Part shown: piece by piece, positions 1 through 16,104 of the stretch | Layout of the letters: each line of letters starts with the position of its first letter | How positions within the stretch are numbered: the stretch's first letter is position 1 | DNA from: Unio delphinus | Lineage: Eukaryota > Mollusca > Bivalvia > Unionida > Unionidae | Direction of reading: 5' to 3' | DNA: 64,000 bases | NCBI GenBank assembly: GCA_029339505.1 | Contig: JAQISU010000097.1 | Location: forward strand, 6,291,001 to 6,355,000 | Notes under the pieces: model-generated | Told to the model about the DNA's origin: nothing | Databases searched by the model: none | What the model saw: the letters and a program-made list of their open reading frames with translations, nothing else | Position numbers and translations under genes: made by a program

Positions 1-550
1 ACATGAGCCATTAATTTAGATCAACACCGGTATGTCAGTGTGTCATTTCAGCCAATCAGGTGTCTTTCTAATAGGAATTTCAAGTACGTTTCCATCAAAA
101 TGGCTGAAGAACCTACTAAAATGTATACAATCCTTGTCTTGACGCAGATCAAATATAGCATTGCTAGTTTCAGACTCAACAAGGAAAACCCGAAGCCACA
201 ATAAAATAAACCGTTTCAACAGATATGCTGAATAAAATATTTAAATCAGACTAGCAGCACAAAATCCAAAAAAAGATACAAATATTTACATTATGGTATT
301 TTAAAAGAAAATTTCTACAAATTAAATGGAGACAAGGAAACAATGTTGTAAAACTAAATTACAAAGAATACATTGCATTTCTGTAGCTATGAAGTTATAT
401 GTTTCCATTCGGTGTTCTCTAGTGCATTGACTCAACACGAATCGTTAGATAGGTGTTATACTATGATGAGTCCCTTGTGTTATTGTCATCACTAATTTAA
501 TGTGCTTTTCCCCCCATTTGTGCGAATATAATAGAACATAATAGTGTGTG
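1..550. other. AT-rich non-coding stretch
   Basis: No reading frame, repeat or conserved element was recognised. If the minus-strand NWD1-like gene continues leftwards, this is probably part of its intron 3. Confidence 0.5.

Positions 551-614
<64 letters not shown>
551..614. repeat. (TA)n microsatellite
   Basis: A nearly pure TA run of about 64 bp, preceded by a short GT/TA transition. Confidence 0.95.
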
Positions 615-618
<4 letters not shown>

Positions 619-1359
619 AGCAGAAAATATATTGCAATTACATTTGTAGACAAATACTGCCTGCTCAGAGGCGTGGAGAGTGAAAATTTTTGTTAGAACA
701 GTTTACTTCGCTCATTATCGATCTCCTGTCTGAAAAGAACTATTAATCAAAGATACCCGATAATGGGTCTTGTCTTGAAAGCGTAATTTGGCGTAGTTAA
801 TACTCTTATCTAATTTACGCTTTATTTACTCGTTTTTCACCAATCGGAAAATGCTGAACCGAGTAAATTAATTTTAGTGTTATCATTGATAACGAGGGAA
901 CTGCGGTAGGAACTTTCTCTTTTAAAAGTCGACACTAAATGAGTCACGTGGTGTTGCTTGAAGTGCATATTCATGTTTATACAAAGAACAAATTAATTCT
1001 TCACGAGGGAACACCGCACAAATATACGAAGAGCGTGCGAGTCGTAAGAAACGAAAACAAAAAACGCATCTGCATGAAACGGAGAATATCACAGTAGAAG
1101 ATAATCAAAGGCTATTTCGATTTTTTGGTAATCATCATATTCGTTTTTTTTTTTCAGTTGTAAGTTAGGCATGCTTATAATGAAAACAATTAACCCTGGC
1201 GACTTCATTTTCATTTTAAGTACAACGACTTCATTCTTTTTTTTATATCTAAGGATCCTATTTTCTCAAAATATTTATACTCAGAAAAAGAAAGTTTTAA
1301 ACCAGCATGAGATTAATATAAACGAAATTATACACTGTATTACCCGTTATCGTTTAAGG

Positions 1360-1360
<1 letters not shown>
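615..1360. other. non-coding stretch
   Basis: Nothing recognisable. A plus-strand open frame at 1171-1452 has no domain and ends in translated GT/GA repeat. Confidence 0.5.
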
Positions 1361-1447
<87 letters not shown>

Positions 1448-1449
1448 GA
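1361..1449. repeat. compound (GT)n(GA)n microsatellite
   Basis: About 40 bp of GT passes directly into about 45 bp of GA with one interruption near 1439. Confidence 0.95.
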
Positions 1450-1488
1450 TGAGGATTATTAACATAGCTTTAACAAGTTTTCAGTATT

Positions 1489-1715
1489 ATCGCTACGATG
1501 TTATGTCTAGAACTGGGGCATCATGCCGCAGACCCGTGGCATGATGTCTCACCCAGTCGGTCTGGTGTCTGGATAATGTGACTGGGTGGGACATCATGCT
1601 ACATGTCTGCGGCATGATGCTCTAGTGCTAGACACCATTATAAACTGCCTCACTGCAGACATCGTAGCGATATGACTGACATCCTTTTAAAGCTACGTTA
1701 AAAATCCCAATCACA
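1489..1715 (+). mobile_element. SINE family B, head-to-head inverted pair (body only)
   Basis: The plus-oriented part (about 1559-1715) matches the body and tail of the family B copies at 41046-41392 and 57440-57640. Shared motifs are gactgggtgggacatcatg, gacatcgtagcgatatgac and the tail ttaaaaatcc. The left part (about 1489-1558) is a second piece of the same body in the opposite direction, so the two form an inverted repeat with arms of about 70-90 bp around a spacer of about 21 bp. No tRNA-like head is visible in this copy. Confidence 0.75.
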
Positions 1716-1846
1716 CATATTTTTGAGATCCGTTCCAAATTCTTCACGATGAGAAAACAATCCGTAACAACCTTATCATAATTTCCTAGATAACATACCT
1801 CTCGGAAAAGCACTACCTCGGTTTCGTCAGGATTTATCTCGAGTGT
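1716..1846. other. non-coding spacer
   Basis: Unique-looking sequence between the SINE pair and the 53-bp minisatellite. The minus-strand open frame that covers it runs back into the SINE. Confidence 0.5.
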
Positions 1847-2556
1847 CCAGTAGTCACACTAATGGATATGTCTATATAATGTCCCCAGTAATACAAGTGT
1901 CCAACAGTCACACTAATGGATATGTCTATATAATGGCTCAGTAATAAAAGTGTCCAACAGTCACACTAATGGATATGTCTACATAATGGCCCAGTAATAC
2001 AAGTGTCCAACAGTCACACTAATGGATATGTCTACATAATGGCCCAGTAATACAAGTGTCCAACAGTCACACTAATGGATATGTCTATATAATGGCTCAG
2101 TAATACAAGTGTCCAACAGTCACACTAATGGATATGTCTATATAATGGCCCAGTAATAAAAGTGTCCAACAGTCACACTAATGGATATGCCTATATATAA
2201 TGGCCCAGTAATACAAGTGTCCAATAGTCATACTAATGGATACGTCTATTTAATGGCCCATTAATACATGTGTTCGATAGTCACACTAGTGGATATATCT
2301 ATATAAAGAACCAGTAATACAAGTGTCCAATAGTCACACTAATGGATATGTCTATATAATGGCCCAGTAATACAGGTGTCCAATACTCACACTAATGGAT
2401 ACGTCTATTTCATGGCCCAGTAATACAAGTGTCCAATAGTCACACTATTGGATACGTATATTTAATGGCCAAGTAATATAGGTGTCCAGTAGTCACGTCT
2501 ATTTACTGACACAGTAATATAGGTGTCTAATAGTCACACTAATGGACACATCTATA
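1847..2556 (+). repeat. 53-bp minisatellite, about 13 units
   Basis: The unit contains cagtcacactaatggatatg, then a tctatataatggcccag segment and a taatacaagtgtcc segment. The central units are nearly identical. Those after about 2220 carry progressively more substitutions and indels, so the right edge decays. Confidence 0.93.
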
Positions 2557-2574
2557 TCAACAGAACAGTGTGAA

Positions 2575-3229
2575 CTCGTGTTCTCTATCAACCCCTCCGC
2601 TATCAAAATGACAAAGTCAATGCTGACATTCTGCAGCCCTATCTAACACGTATTGGACACTGATACCTATCACTTCAAAAAGTTCAAAACACAGCTGCAC
2701 GGATCATCTTTAGAGTACCTCGATCAGAGCACACCTCACCACTGCTCTGTACCCTACATTGGCTATCAATTCGATACAGAATCAAACACAAAATTTGTTC
2801 TCTGTGCTATGTTTCAATGACAGACTCCAGTCCAACATACGTATCCAGCCTCACCCATATGTATACACCAGCTAGATCCTTACTATCTTCTTCTGATAAT
2901 CGTATACTCATTGTTCCCAAAGTGAAAACAATGTCGTATATACAACGTTCGTTTGCACACCAGGGCCCGGCGACGTGGAATGAATTGCCCATTGAAATTA
3001 GACACAAAGACAGTGGTCCCTTTTAAGAGTGCTCTTAAGGCTCACCTGTTTCGACTGCAGTGACAAACTTAGCGACCTAATCATGTCTTGTATCTTATAT
3101 GCTTTCAGCATGTTTTTATGTTTTCCAATTTCATTGTTTTTGTCATTTTTTGTTCTGTAGTGTAGTCATATTATTATTGATGGTGTAAAGCGCTTAGAAG
3201 CTTCGTAAGATTAGGCGCTATACAAAGTC

Positions 3230-3283
<54 letters not shown>
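2575..3283 (+). mobile_element. LINE (CR1/L2-like) 3' end with ATT tail
   Basis: This is the 3' end of a non-LTR retrotransposon. It holds the last part of the reverse transcriptase reading frame, then a short 3' UTR with the motifs gtaaagcgcttagaagc and ggcgctatacaaa, then a pure (ATT)n tail at about 3228-3283. That 3' end is typical of CR1/L2-type elements in invertebrates. The 5' part is missing, as is usual for LINE copies truncated during reverse transcription. No target duplication was established. Confidence 0.85.
2664..3063 (+). pseudogene. C-terminal remnant of LINE reverse transcriptase
   Basis: The frame opens after an in-frame TGA at 2661. It encodes the conserved C-terminal segment of CR1-like ORF2, with the motifs QNTAARI, LHWLSIRYRI and GPATWNELP. 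The frame stops at 3024-3026, while the usual terminal motif (FKSALKAHLFRLQ then stop at 3061-3063) continues in the +1 frame, so one single-base indel lies near 3005. The catalytic YADD region would be upstream and is absent. It is inactive. Confidence 0.85.
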
Positions 3284-3285
<2 letters not shown>

Positions 3286-4611
3286 TTAATCCACTCCTTA
3301 CTCAAACTATGCCGTCTGCATTGACTAACATTTTCCGAATCTTTGTACTTATGACGCATGCTTCTAGAAATTGGCTAATTTTTCGGGTTGAGAATTATCT
3401 TTCCAGCTTGGGGCGGGTGGGTGGGTGGTATATATAGACTACTTTCGACTTTTGTGATAGAATCATTGTTATTAGTCGGATAAAGTGATCGGGTACATTT
3501 GAAATCTATTCAAAATAAATATTTCGGGAAATCTTATATAACAATGGTAAATAGATCAGAGACATGTTTTGTATAATTAAGACTGCTAAATAGTTTGTTT
3601 TGCAGAAGCCATATATGTTAATTAACATCCATCACCCATTCCGTGTAAAAATATGAATCTGTGTATACTAAAATAAAACGATGTAAAATGCGTGCAACCT
3701 ATCAAGATAGTGTTGCGATGTGACTTATCTACGCAATAGATAGCTTATATCGCGCTATCCTCTACAACGCGGTTGGTAGTGGACACGAGAATTCAACGTA
3801 AGCGATACAAAGGTGCTGGATGAAACAGTCTTATGTGGATTTTCCAGCAATATTCGTCCGCATACGTGAAAGATTTCTTCATTAATGAGATAAATAGGGA
3901 TAACTGTCGGGTTTTGAAATTAGTGTTGCATTTAATCCAATAAGTTGCCGAAATAGTCAAAGAAGGCATAAAGTGATCATTTTTACTGCGATTTCCAACA
4001 GTCTGCGGTACAGCTATATATGTGAAGTATGCATTTAATTAAGTATTGATATTTTGATGTTTTTCAAAGGAAGATATAGTCTGCAAATGGCAATTTCCAG
4101 TGAATATTGAAAACGCTGTAACATAGTCTCTCCGTTTGGAAATAGTCTTTCGCCAGTTTGAGTAATGCAGTTCCGAACTAAGTGGAAACGTTCAAGTTAA
4201 GAAGCAAGGGAAAAAAATGTTTTGAAAATTTTTATTTAATGTTTAAATATTTTGATTCACATGTTCAGCCTGCTGATTAAGTTTAATCTGACTAAAACGA
4301 AATCTCTGACACAGCGAGATCTTACATGCCCCACTAAAAGTACACGTGAGTAAAAGCATATGTCTTTTTGTAATAGCCTATCAAATAAAATGTTGCATTT
4401 CGCAATGGAGATGGTTCCTGTTTAGAACGATGTCTAGAATTTAAAAAAAATTCACTCTGATTAAAATGAAACCTTTAAATTGGTTGGTGAACCAGAAGAT
4501 CAAATGACATCAAGATTTTCTACAAGTAGATCTCGATTTTAATTAAATCCGAGTATGTTATAAACTTTATCTTTATTCTATGAACGACATTTTAAATTAT
4601 ATGCTCTAGAT
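3284..4611. other. unannotated stretch
   Basis: About 1.3 kb of AT-rich sequence without a credible reading frame or tandem array. A short G-rich run (gggcgggtgggtgggtgg) lies near 3411-3428. Confidence 0.5.
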
Positions 4612-4772
4612 CAGGGGTCTCAGACACGCGGCCAGCCATGCCGTGTCCCACAAAATGATTGGCGTCACAATGAGAGATAATAAAGGTGTTGCGGCCCTTT
4701 GGTCACCGAAAATACTGGTCATCGAAAATACCCTCATGCGGCCTTCAGGTTGGTCTGAGTTTGAAACCCCTG
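4612..4772. mobile_element. hAT-like MITE, 161 bp
   Basis: The termini are caggggtctcag on the left and tgagtttgaaacccctg on the right. The right end reversed reads CAGGGGTTTCAAACTCA, which agrees with hAT terminal repeats of the CAGGGGTYTCAAAC type. The inside is non-coding and holds a degenerate direct repeat (ggtcaccgaaaatac / ggtcatcgaaaatac). The flanking octamers ctctagat and caatagtt agree at only 5 of 8 positions, so the target duplication is doubtful and the copy is old. Confidence 0.7.
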
Positions 4773-4871
4773 CAATAGTTTATATATAGTAAAGTGGTTC
4801 ATTTGTCCGAAATAGTTCTTTTTTTCCCCTAAGTAACGTCAAAACACACTATAATTTTGTACAAGTCATTA

Positions 4872-4875
<4 letters not shown>

Positions 4876-4937
<62 letters not shown>
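4876..4937. repeat. (GA)n microsatellite
   Basis: An uninterrupted GA run of about 62 bp. Confidence 0.95.
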
Positions 4938-4938
<1 letters not shown>

Positions 4939-4984
4939 GAAGAGTTCTCGTACTAGTCGGTCCCTCCTCCATAATGAAATTGGT

Positions 4985-5345
4985 TTCGATATAGGGGCTG
5001 ATATCACCTATTCATTAAAACGTGCAAATTCTGCAGGCACTTTCGGCTGCACGTGGTGTGCAGTTTAATCACTTACCAGTATTTTCGCGGCTGTGGAACA
5101 ACCATCGGCTGAAGGGTTCTTTTGGTGGTATGTATCTTATATGGCCGGAGCAATTCCTATGGTTAGTGACGTGTGCATCCATGTGGAATAACAACCTTCC
5201 GTTCTGTGTCCTATTTTAATTTCGCGCTCGACATGGCTGTTACCACTTACCGATGTGTGTCTAAAGTGTATTTAGGTTTGTTCCGGAAAGATTTGTAGCC
5301 AGCAAAATTGCACATTTTAATGAAGAGGACACATCAGACCAACAT
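4985..5345 (+). repeat. unnamed dispersed repeat X, copy 1
   Basis: Collinear over about 350 bp with the reverse complement of 22130-22533, at roughly two-thirds identity by eye. Shared blocks include ggctgatatc, cggctgaag, aatttcgcgct, atggct with taccac/taccaa, tgtgtctaaagtgt and gttccggaaag. No terminal repeats, tRNA head or conserved reading frame were found, so the class is unknown. A 65-codon open frame inside copy 1 is not conserved in copy 2. Confidence 0.7.
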
Positions 5346-6625
5346 ATCGCCCATCAGGATCAACAAAGATGGGGGGGGGGGAGTAATTTATCGAAATAGT
5401 CTCGTACCTGTACGTGGACGTAAAGTAACGGTATCTTCAAATTTTTGACAAGTTATCATCAATTAGGAAATCAAGGGGAGGGGAGGGACAAATGAATTAA
5501 AACCCGAAATAAATGCTGGAGAAATTTTAATAAATTCTTTAAAAAAGTTAGATTCATCATTACTTCAAAATAAAATGAAAGTGATGAAAAAATGACTCCG
5601 TTAAAAACAAATGTCTTCCCGAGAGAAGTGTGTGAGCTGATAACAATTGAGCTACCTCTCCTGACTAGCAGGGATATTTTAAGATATACAGGTAATGTTG
5701 CTTAAACAGTTAATGTCGATCAGTATAATGGACTGGCTAAAACAAGACATTTGACAATCGATCTTGGTTTTTAAAAAAAGTACAGATATTAAATCATCAT
5801 GGTTTTGTTAAAGCGTCAGCATGAGAGAGATAGAGAGATTAAACATATTTGGCCATAGATTTTTCTTCGTTATATGCATCCATGAAAGTGTTAAAATTAT
5901 CAATTTTCCAGATAAGTAATAAAGATAACAGTTTCACTCCATTGACACACGAAAACATGATAGCGTCATTGTGTAGGAGGGGGAAAAATCATTTGAAAAC
6001 GTGCTTTGCAGTTCAAATACGATAGCGCCCTACGCAAATTCTTTTACCAAGGCATTTGCTTAACAAAAATTAGATTAACAAAAACAAATTTTGACAAGGA
6101 CTACAAAGGGGATAATCTTTGGAGAATATAAAGCCACTTGTAATATTAAGACTTTGCAGTAGGCGGAAGGAATGAACGAAAGACAAAAAAAAAAACAGCA
6201 ACAATTGTTTCTGCATGCATACTCTAAATGTACCCATGGCACGCGGATGCTAAACATTGCGTGGGTGTTGTTGGTTTAAAGTATTTATCAAGTCAGATCC
6301 GATGACAATTTGTATTATCTCACATCTTGATAGAGGTACAATGGGCCAAAGAACTGGGAGGAAGTACACACACTGAAGTGCTCTTAACATCAAACTTCCC
6401 AGCATGCTTTGGATCAAACAAGAAACTGAAGAACGGGGGAAGTTCATGAAAAGTGTATTTATGCGATTGTTGACTGCTTTGGAAAAAATTTCGTCTTGGA
6501 CTTTGACCCATTTTATGACTAAGTAATTAATTATCAATACATTATTCTATGCAGCAGGTGGTTCTACATAGATGTTTAAGATGGAGGACATCTGAATGTG
6601 GACACAACATTTAATTCACTGCTTG

Positions 6626-6626
<1 letters not shown>
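5346..6626. other. unannotated stretch
   Basis: No supported gene. It contains a run of about 10 G at 5370-5381. The minus-strand open frames at 6075-6537 show no domain, splice support or repeat similarity. Confidence 0.5.
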
Positions 6627-6676
<50 letters not shown>

Positions 6677-6680
6677 AAAT
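6627..6680. repeat. (GAAA)n microsatellite
   Basis: About 13 perfect tetranucleotide units. Confidence 0.95.
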
Positions 6681-6861
6681 GAGAACGATTGGGAAAAGAG
6701 GTTTTAAACCACACAAAAAAGAAGTGGCCAGTACGGGGGAAGAGAAGTTGGTCACGTAATCTATTAAGCTATAAATGGCAGGAATATTTGTGCAATTGTT
6801 GACCAGTGTCGGGATTGTGCGTTTTTTAGAAATGCTTATGACTGTCAAAAAGAGAAAATGT

Positions 6862-10321
<3,460 letters not shown>

Positions 10322-10438
10322 CACGAAGTTTGGACCAATGGAAAGTCTCTGACAGTTGTCTATTTCCTGCATGCATAATTGGGTGGTCATGTGATCGTCT
10401 GTGGCTTCATCACGCACACCCCATCTCATGTCTACCAC
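10322..10438 (-). CDS. NWD1-like NACHT/WD-repeat protein, coding exon 3
   Basis: This 117-bp exon encodes residues 86-124 of the joined protein. The 3' splice site on the minus strand is ttatacttgcag and the 5' splice site is gtg|gtaagt; both ends are phase 0. It contains the block DMRWGVRDEATDDHM (residues 88-102), then QLCMQEI, NCQRL and GPNFV. This block is the hallmark of the DUF4062-type N-terminal domain of the NWD1/TEP1 family, STAND ATPases with a NACHT core and WD repeats. In relatives it is followed by a FLGxxYG-type motif, which should begin the next exon and was not found in the remaining 10.3 kb. It joins exon 2 (30833-30921) across an intron of about 20.4 kb. The frame is intact with no sign of decay. 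The exact paralogue cannot be decided from 124 residues. Confidence 0.93.
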
Positions 10439-10749
10439 CTGCAAGTATAAAAACAAACAATACTTATGTGATTATGTGAAAAAGTTAAAACTTTATGGGG
10501 AAAAACAACCTACAAACCAAGTTAAACCTGTATTCTTACGTAATCAGTCCGTCTTCATCTGGATCAACATGAGCGTTTTTTGCAAGTCAGTCGATCCAAA
10601 ACATTTTAGTAACACGTGCTGTTTAAGCACTGTCTTTTAATACGGAAAAGTCCCTTTTGTAGGAATGTGGTATGTAATACATGTACATAATCACTTATCA
10701 TGTAAAAAAAAATAACGACTATAAAAGGTTTTCTAAATTTCTTCCCCAC
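10439..10749. other. intron 2 of NWD1-like gene, 3' end
   Basis: Sequence upstream (minus strand) of exon 3, without recognised elements. Confidence 0.5.
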
Positions 10750-10880
10750 GTATGATAACCGATAAACGTTTGCCCACAGCAAGACGTGCATGATACACAA
10801 TAAATGTTTGCTCACATCAAGCGTTTATGATACCCTGGAAACGATTGCCCACAGCAATCTGTGTATGATACATGAAATCA
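10750..10880. repeat. short degenerate minisatellite, about 45-bp unit, 3 copies
   Basis: Three diverged copies of a unit holding tttgcccacagcaa and a gatacac/gataccc segment. Confidence 0.7.
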
Positions 10881-11022
10881 CTTTCCATCGATTATGCAAG
10901 ATTCTCTAACTGTTCGATGACTGACAGTGTTAGCAAAGTATGGTTTTTAAAGGTCGGGGTAGCCAGAGATCCCAACCATCTTTATAAATGTTAGTACTGA
11001 ATACTGAAGACAGGACTGGAAA

Positions 11023-11064
11023 AGTATGTATGTATGTATGTATGTATGTATGTATGTATGTATG

Positions 11065-11093
<29 letters not shown>
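11023..11093. repeat. (TATG)n microsatellite
   Basis: About 17 perfect tetranucleotide units. Confidence 0.95.
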
Positions 11094-11095
<2 letters not shown>

Positions 11096-11137
11096 TCTAT
11101 GCTAAGTTTATATAACTGTGTCTTTAAAGACATATTT

Positions 11138-11213
11138 CTATCTCTCTCTCTCTCTCTTTCAATAATATATCTACTTAAAAATGTATAAGAATGGTGTAAT
11201 CTTGGTAAAATTA

Positions 11214-11262
<49 letters not shown>
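11138..11262. repeat. short (TC)n and (CA)n microsatellites
   Basis: A TC run at about 11138-11158, about 55 bp of ordinary sequence, then a CA run at about 11215-11262. Confidence 0.9.
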
Positions 11263-11265
<3 letters not shown>

Positions 11266-11269
11266 ATAA

Positions 11270-11625
11270 TTACTGTGGCTCCGGGTAACCGTGTGATCTA
11301 AACTGATGGCCATTAGCAATCACTGACATCTCACCTCTGTCAGAGTGGGTTCAAGTCTCCGGCTAGGTCAATGTATGTGAGAAAGCTTGCCATTTGATTC
11401 AGTGGTTCTTACCGTTTTGTTGGGTCAGTGGTTCTTACAGTTTTGTTGGGTCAATGGTTCTTACCTGTGGGTCAGGGGTTCTTACCGTTTTGTTGGGTCA
11501 GTGGTTCTTACCTGTGGGTCAGTGGTTCTTACCTGTGGGTCAGTGGTTCTTACCGTTTTGTTCCTCAACCCGTTATACTAGCCGCCATGTATCGTGTCAA
11601 CAACATCTTATATTATCGTATCATA
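11270..11625 (+). mobile_element. SINE family A, copy 1, with an internal minisatellite
   Basis: The tRNA-like head has a B-box-like gggttcaagtc at 11347-11357. It is followed by a body block tatgtgagaaag and, further on, atactagccgccatgtat. Both blocks recur in the same order in copy 2 (22536-22790). Between them this copy carries a tandem expansion at about 11396-11560. Its units contain gggtcagtggttcttacc, joined by either tgt or gttttgtt linkers. The other family A copies lack this expansion. Confidence 0.75.
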
Positions 11626-11814
11626 CAATATTATATAGTGAACTCAAGACCTCATTTTAGCACTATTGTATTTATTTGGGGCAATAAAACATTTTTTTCT
11701 TCTTCCATAATGGTGTGAAGTTTTCACAAATTATGGATTCATGTAATATTTTCTCAGTCATCATTTGTTGTAATCGCTTCTTTGTGTTATGGTATGATAT
11801 TTTGTTAAAAATCC

Positions 11815-11854
<40 letters not shown>
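11815..11854. repeat. (CA)n microsatellite
   Basis: A CA run of about 40 bp. Confidence 0.95.
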
Positions 11855-11855
<1 letters not shown>

Positions 11856-12097
11856 TACATATTTTTACAAGAAGCGTTGACATTGGACAAAATCACATCA
11901 TGTGGTGAGACTCAAGCAAAATATATCATTATTAGTTAATATAACCAGAACGGAACTACTTGTGTATTCCTGCGCCCTTCTTATTGTGTTTGTAAATTTA
12001 TTTTAGCAATGGTTAAAAAAGCTCTGTTATTTATTTCTTAAGATTCGTTATTTTTTTTCTATTTTTAATTATAAGAATTTAATTTCATATCTTATAG

Positions 12098-12599
12098 GAT
12101 TTATGACGTCATAAAAGCTTGCACAAATATGAATTTCAGTCTAAAAATGAAAGAATAAACATCGACTTTATTATCTTGCTTAAATTTGTAGTCAAGAGAA
12201 TCCAAAACAATACAGATCTCTGCTTGCCTTGCGGTGTACTCGAGATTAACAAGAAACTTTAATAAATGTCTCAGACTTAAAAGTTTGAAACCTTTTTTCA
12301 ACTTAGTGAAGTATTTGGGCATCAAATCAGACAGAAAACGCAGAAAAACTGGATGTCGATAATTTTTAGAAATAGGTTTAACATTTGTCTGGATTGGCCG
12401 TTTTTCTTAGTCCCCCAACAGTCCTTAAAGTTCCAATATTTTGTTCTTTCTTCGTGGCATAAATTTCATATTTCCAATTACGTCTTTGGGCCAGATATTG
12501 CTCAACACGAGAGATTTCAACTCCTGACTTTTTAAAGCAATTTATTGACTGAATATCAGCCTTTCTAATTATATCTCCATATAATGTCAATTTTGTCAT
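12098..12599 (-). pseudogene. coding-like remnant, possibly from a receptor tyrosine phosphatase
   Basis: Two overlapping minus-strand frames (from 12599, and a second ending at 12101) together read about 150 residues with protein-like composition; a 1-bp shift near 12400 is needed to connect them. Near the C-terminus the pattern IVLDSL, then 9 residues, then VDVYSFIFRLK resembles in order and spacing the segment that follows the active-site loop in receptor-type tyrosine phosphatases. The catalytic HCxxGxxR loop is not preserved, and the first half did not match anything known to me. Alternatives are a transposon reading frame or chance. There are no splice signals that would make it an exon of the surrounding gene. 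Confidence 0.35.
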
Positions 12600-12854
12600 A
12601 GTTGCGTATACACCATGACCGAAAATGCATGTTCTGTTACTAGTATCTTCAAACTAAACTCGTTAATGAGTAGAATATAGCGACATATGGAATACTGTCT
12701 ATCTCTGATAACACTATTTGTAGAGGAAATGATTGAATTCAATTAAATATGGACCCCTACATCGCTTGTTATCTTTTGTCATGGCCAATTTGGCTAAAGA
12801 TCTTGATTCTAAAACATTGACTAAGAATCGACTTTATAACATACGAAATACAAT
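12600..12854. other. non-coding spacer
   Basis: Nothing recognised between the coding-like remnant and the 29-bp array. Confidence 0.5.
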
Positions 12855-14148
12855 GATGTCATGCTACATGCCATAAACACAATGATGTTATGATACATGC
12901 GTTATGATACATGCAATAAACACAATGATGTTATGATACATACTATAAACACAATGATGTTATGATACATGCCATAAACACAATGATGTTATGATACATG
13001 CCATAAACACAATGATGTTACGATACATGCCATAAACACAATGATGTTATGATACATGCCATAAACACAATGATGTTATGATACATGCCATAAACACAAT
13101 GATGTTATTATACATGCCATAAACACAATGATGTTATGATACATGCTATAAACACAATGATGTTATGATACATGCCATAACCACAATGATGTTATGATAC
13201 ATGCCATAACACAATGATGTTATGATACATGCCATAAACGCAATGATGTTATGATGCATGTCATAAACGCAATGATGTTATGATACATGCCATAAACGCA
13301 ATGATGTTATGATACATGTCATAAACGCAATGATGTTATGATACATGCCATAACACAATGATGTTATGATACATGCCATAAACACAATGATGTTATGATA
13401 CATGCCATAAACACAGTGATGTTACGATACATGCCATAAATACAATGATGTTACGATACATGCCATAAACACAATGATGTTATGATACATGCCATAAACA
13501 CAATGATGTTATGATACATGCCATAAACACAATGATGTTATGATACATGCCATAAACACAATGATGTTATGATACATGCCATAAACACAATGATGTTATG
13601 GTACATGCCATAAACACAGTGATGTTATGATAATGCCATAAACGCAATGATGTTATGATACATACCTATAAACGCAATGATGTTATGATACATGCTATAA
13701 ACGCAATGATGTTATGATACATGTCATAAACGCAATGATGTTATGATACATGCCATAAACGCAATGATGTTATGATACATGTCATAAACGCAATGATGTT
13801 ATGATACATGTCATAAACGCAATGATGTTGTGATACATGTCATAAACGCAATGATGTTATGATACATGCCATAAACACAATGATGGTATGATACATGCCA
13901 TAAACACAATGATGTTATGATACATGCCATAACACAATGATGTTATGATACATGTCATAAACACAATGATGTTATGATACAGCCATAAACACAATGATGT
14001 TATGATACATGCCATAAACACAATGATGTTATGATACATGATATGAACACAATGATGTTATGATACATGCTATAAACACAATGATGTTATGATACATGCT
14101 ATAAACACAATGATGTTATGATACATGTGATAAACACAATGATGTTAT
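12855..14148 (+). repeat. 29-bp minisatellite, about 44 units
   Basis: The unit contains aaacacaatgatgttatgat and a acatgccat segment. There are subfamilies with aaacac versus aaacgc, and catgcc versus catgtc, that cluster in blocks (the aaacgc form mainly at 13230-13330 and 13635-13860). Several units have 1-bp deletions. The array runs directly into the TA tract. Confidence 0.95.
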
Positions 14149-15918
<1,770 letters not shown>

Positions 15919-16104
15919 GAGTTTTCACACATATATCACTGCCGATTTCGTCTGAGTTTATTTCATGTTTATCCTTTTTATGCAATATAACAAAGAAACC
16001 CCAAATACTCATTCGGTCTACCTTAAGTCTTATAATCGATATTTGACCTCGGAATGGTCTAAAATATTTTAGTATTTATGTCAGTAAAAACCATATTCTC
16101 AAAA
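15919..16104. other. spacer between satellites
   Basis: About 190 bp of ordinary AT-rich sequence. Confidence 0.6.

Noticed and set aside
2807..3007. Minus-strand frame opposite the LINE
   Set aside because: Shadow of the reverse transcriptase frame on the plus strand.
5022..5219. 65-codon plus-strand frame as a gene
   Set aside because: Lies inside dispersed repeat X and is not conserved in its second copy.
5370..5381. Homopolymer G/C runs here and at 8588, 17494, 21357 and 39425 as G-quadruplex sites
   Set aside because: Single runs rather than four separated G-tracts; at most weak candidates.
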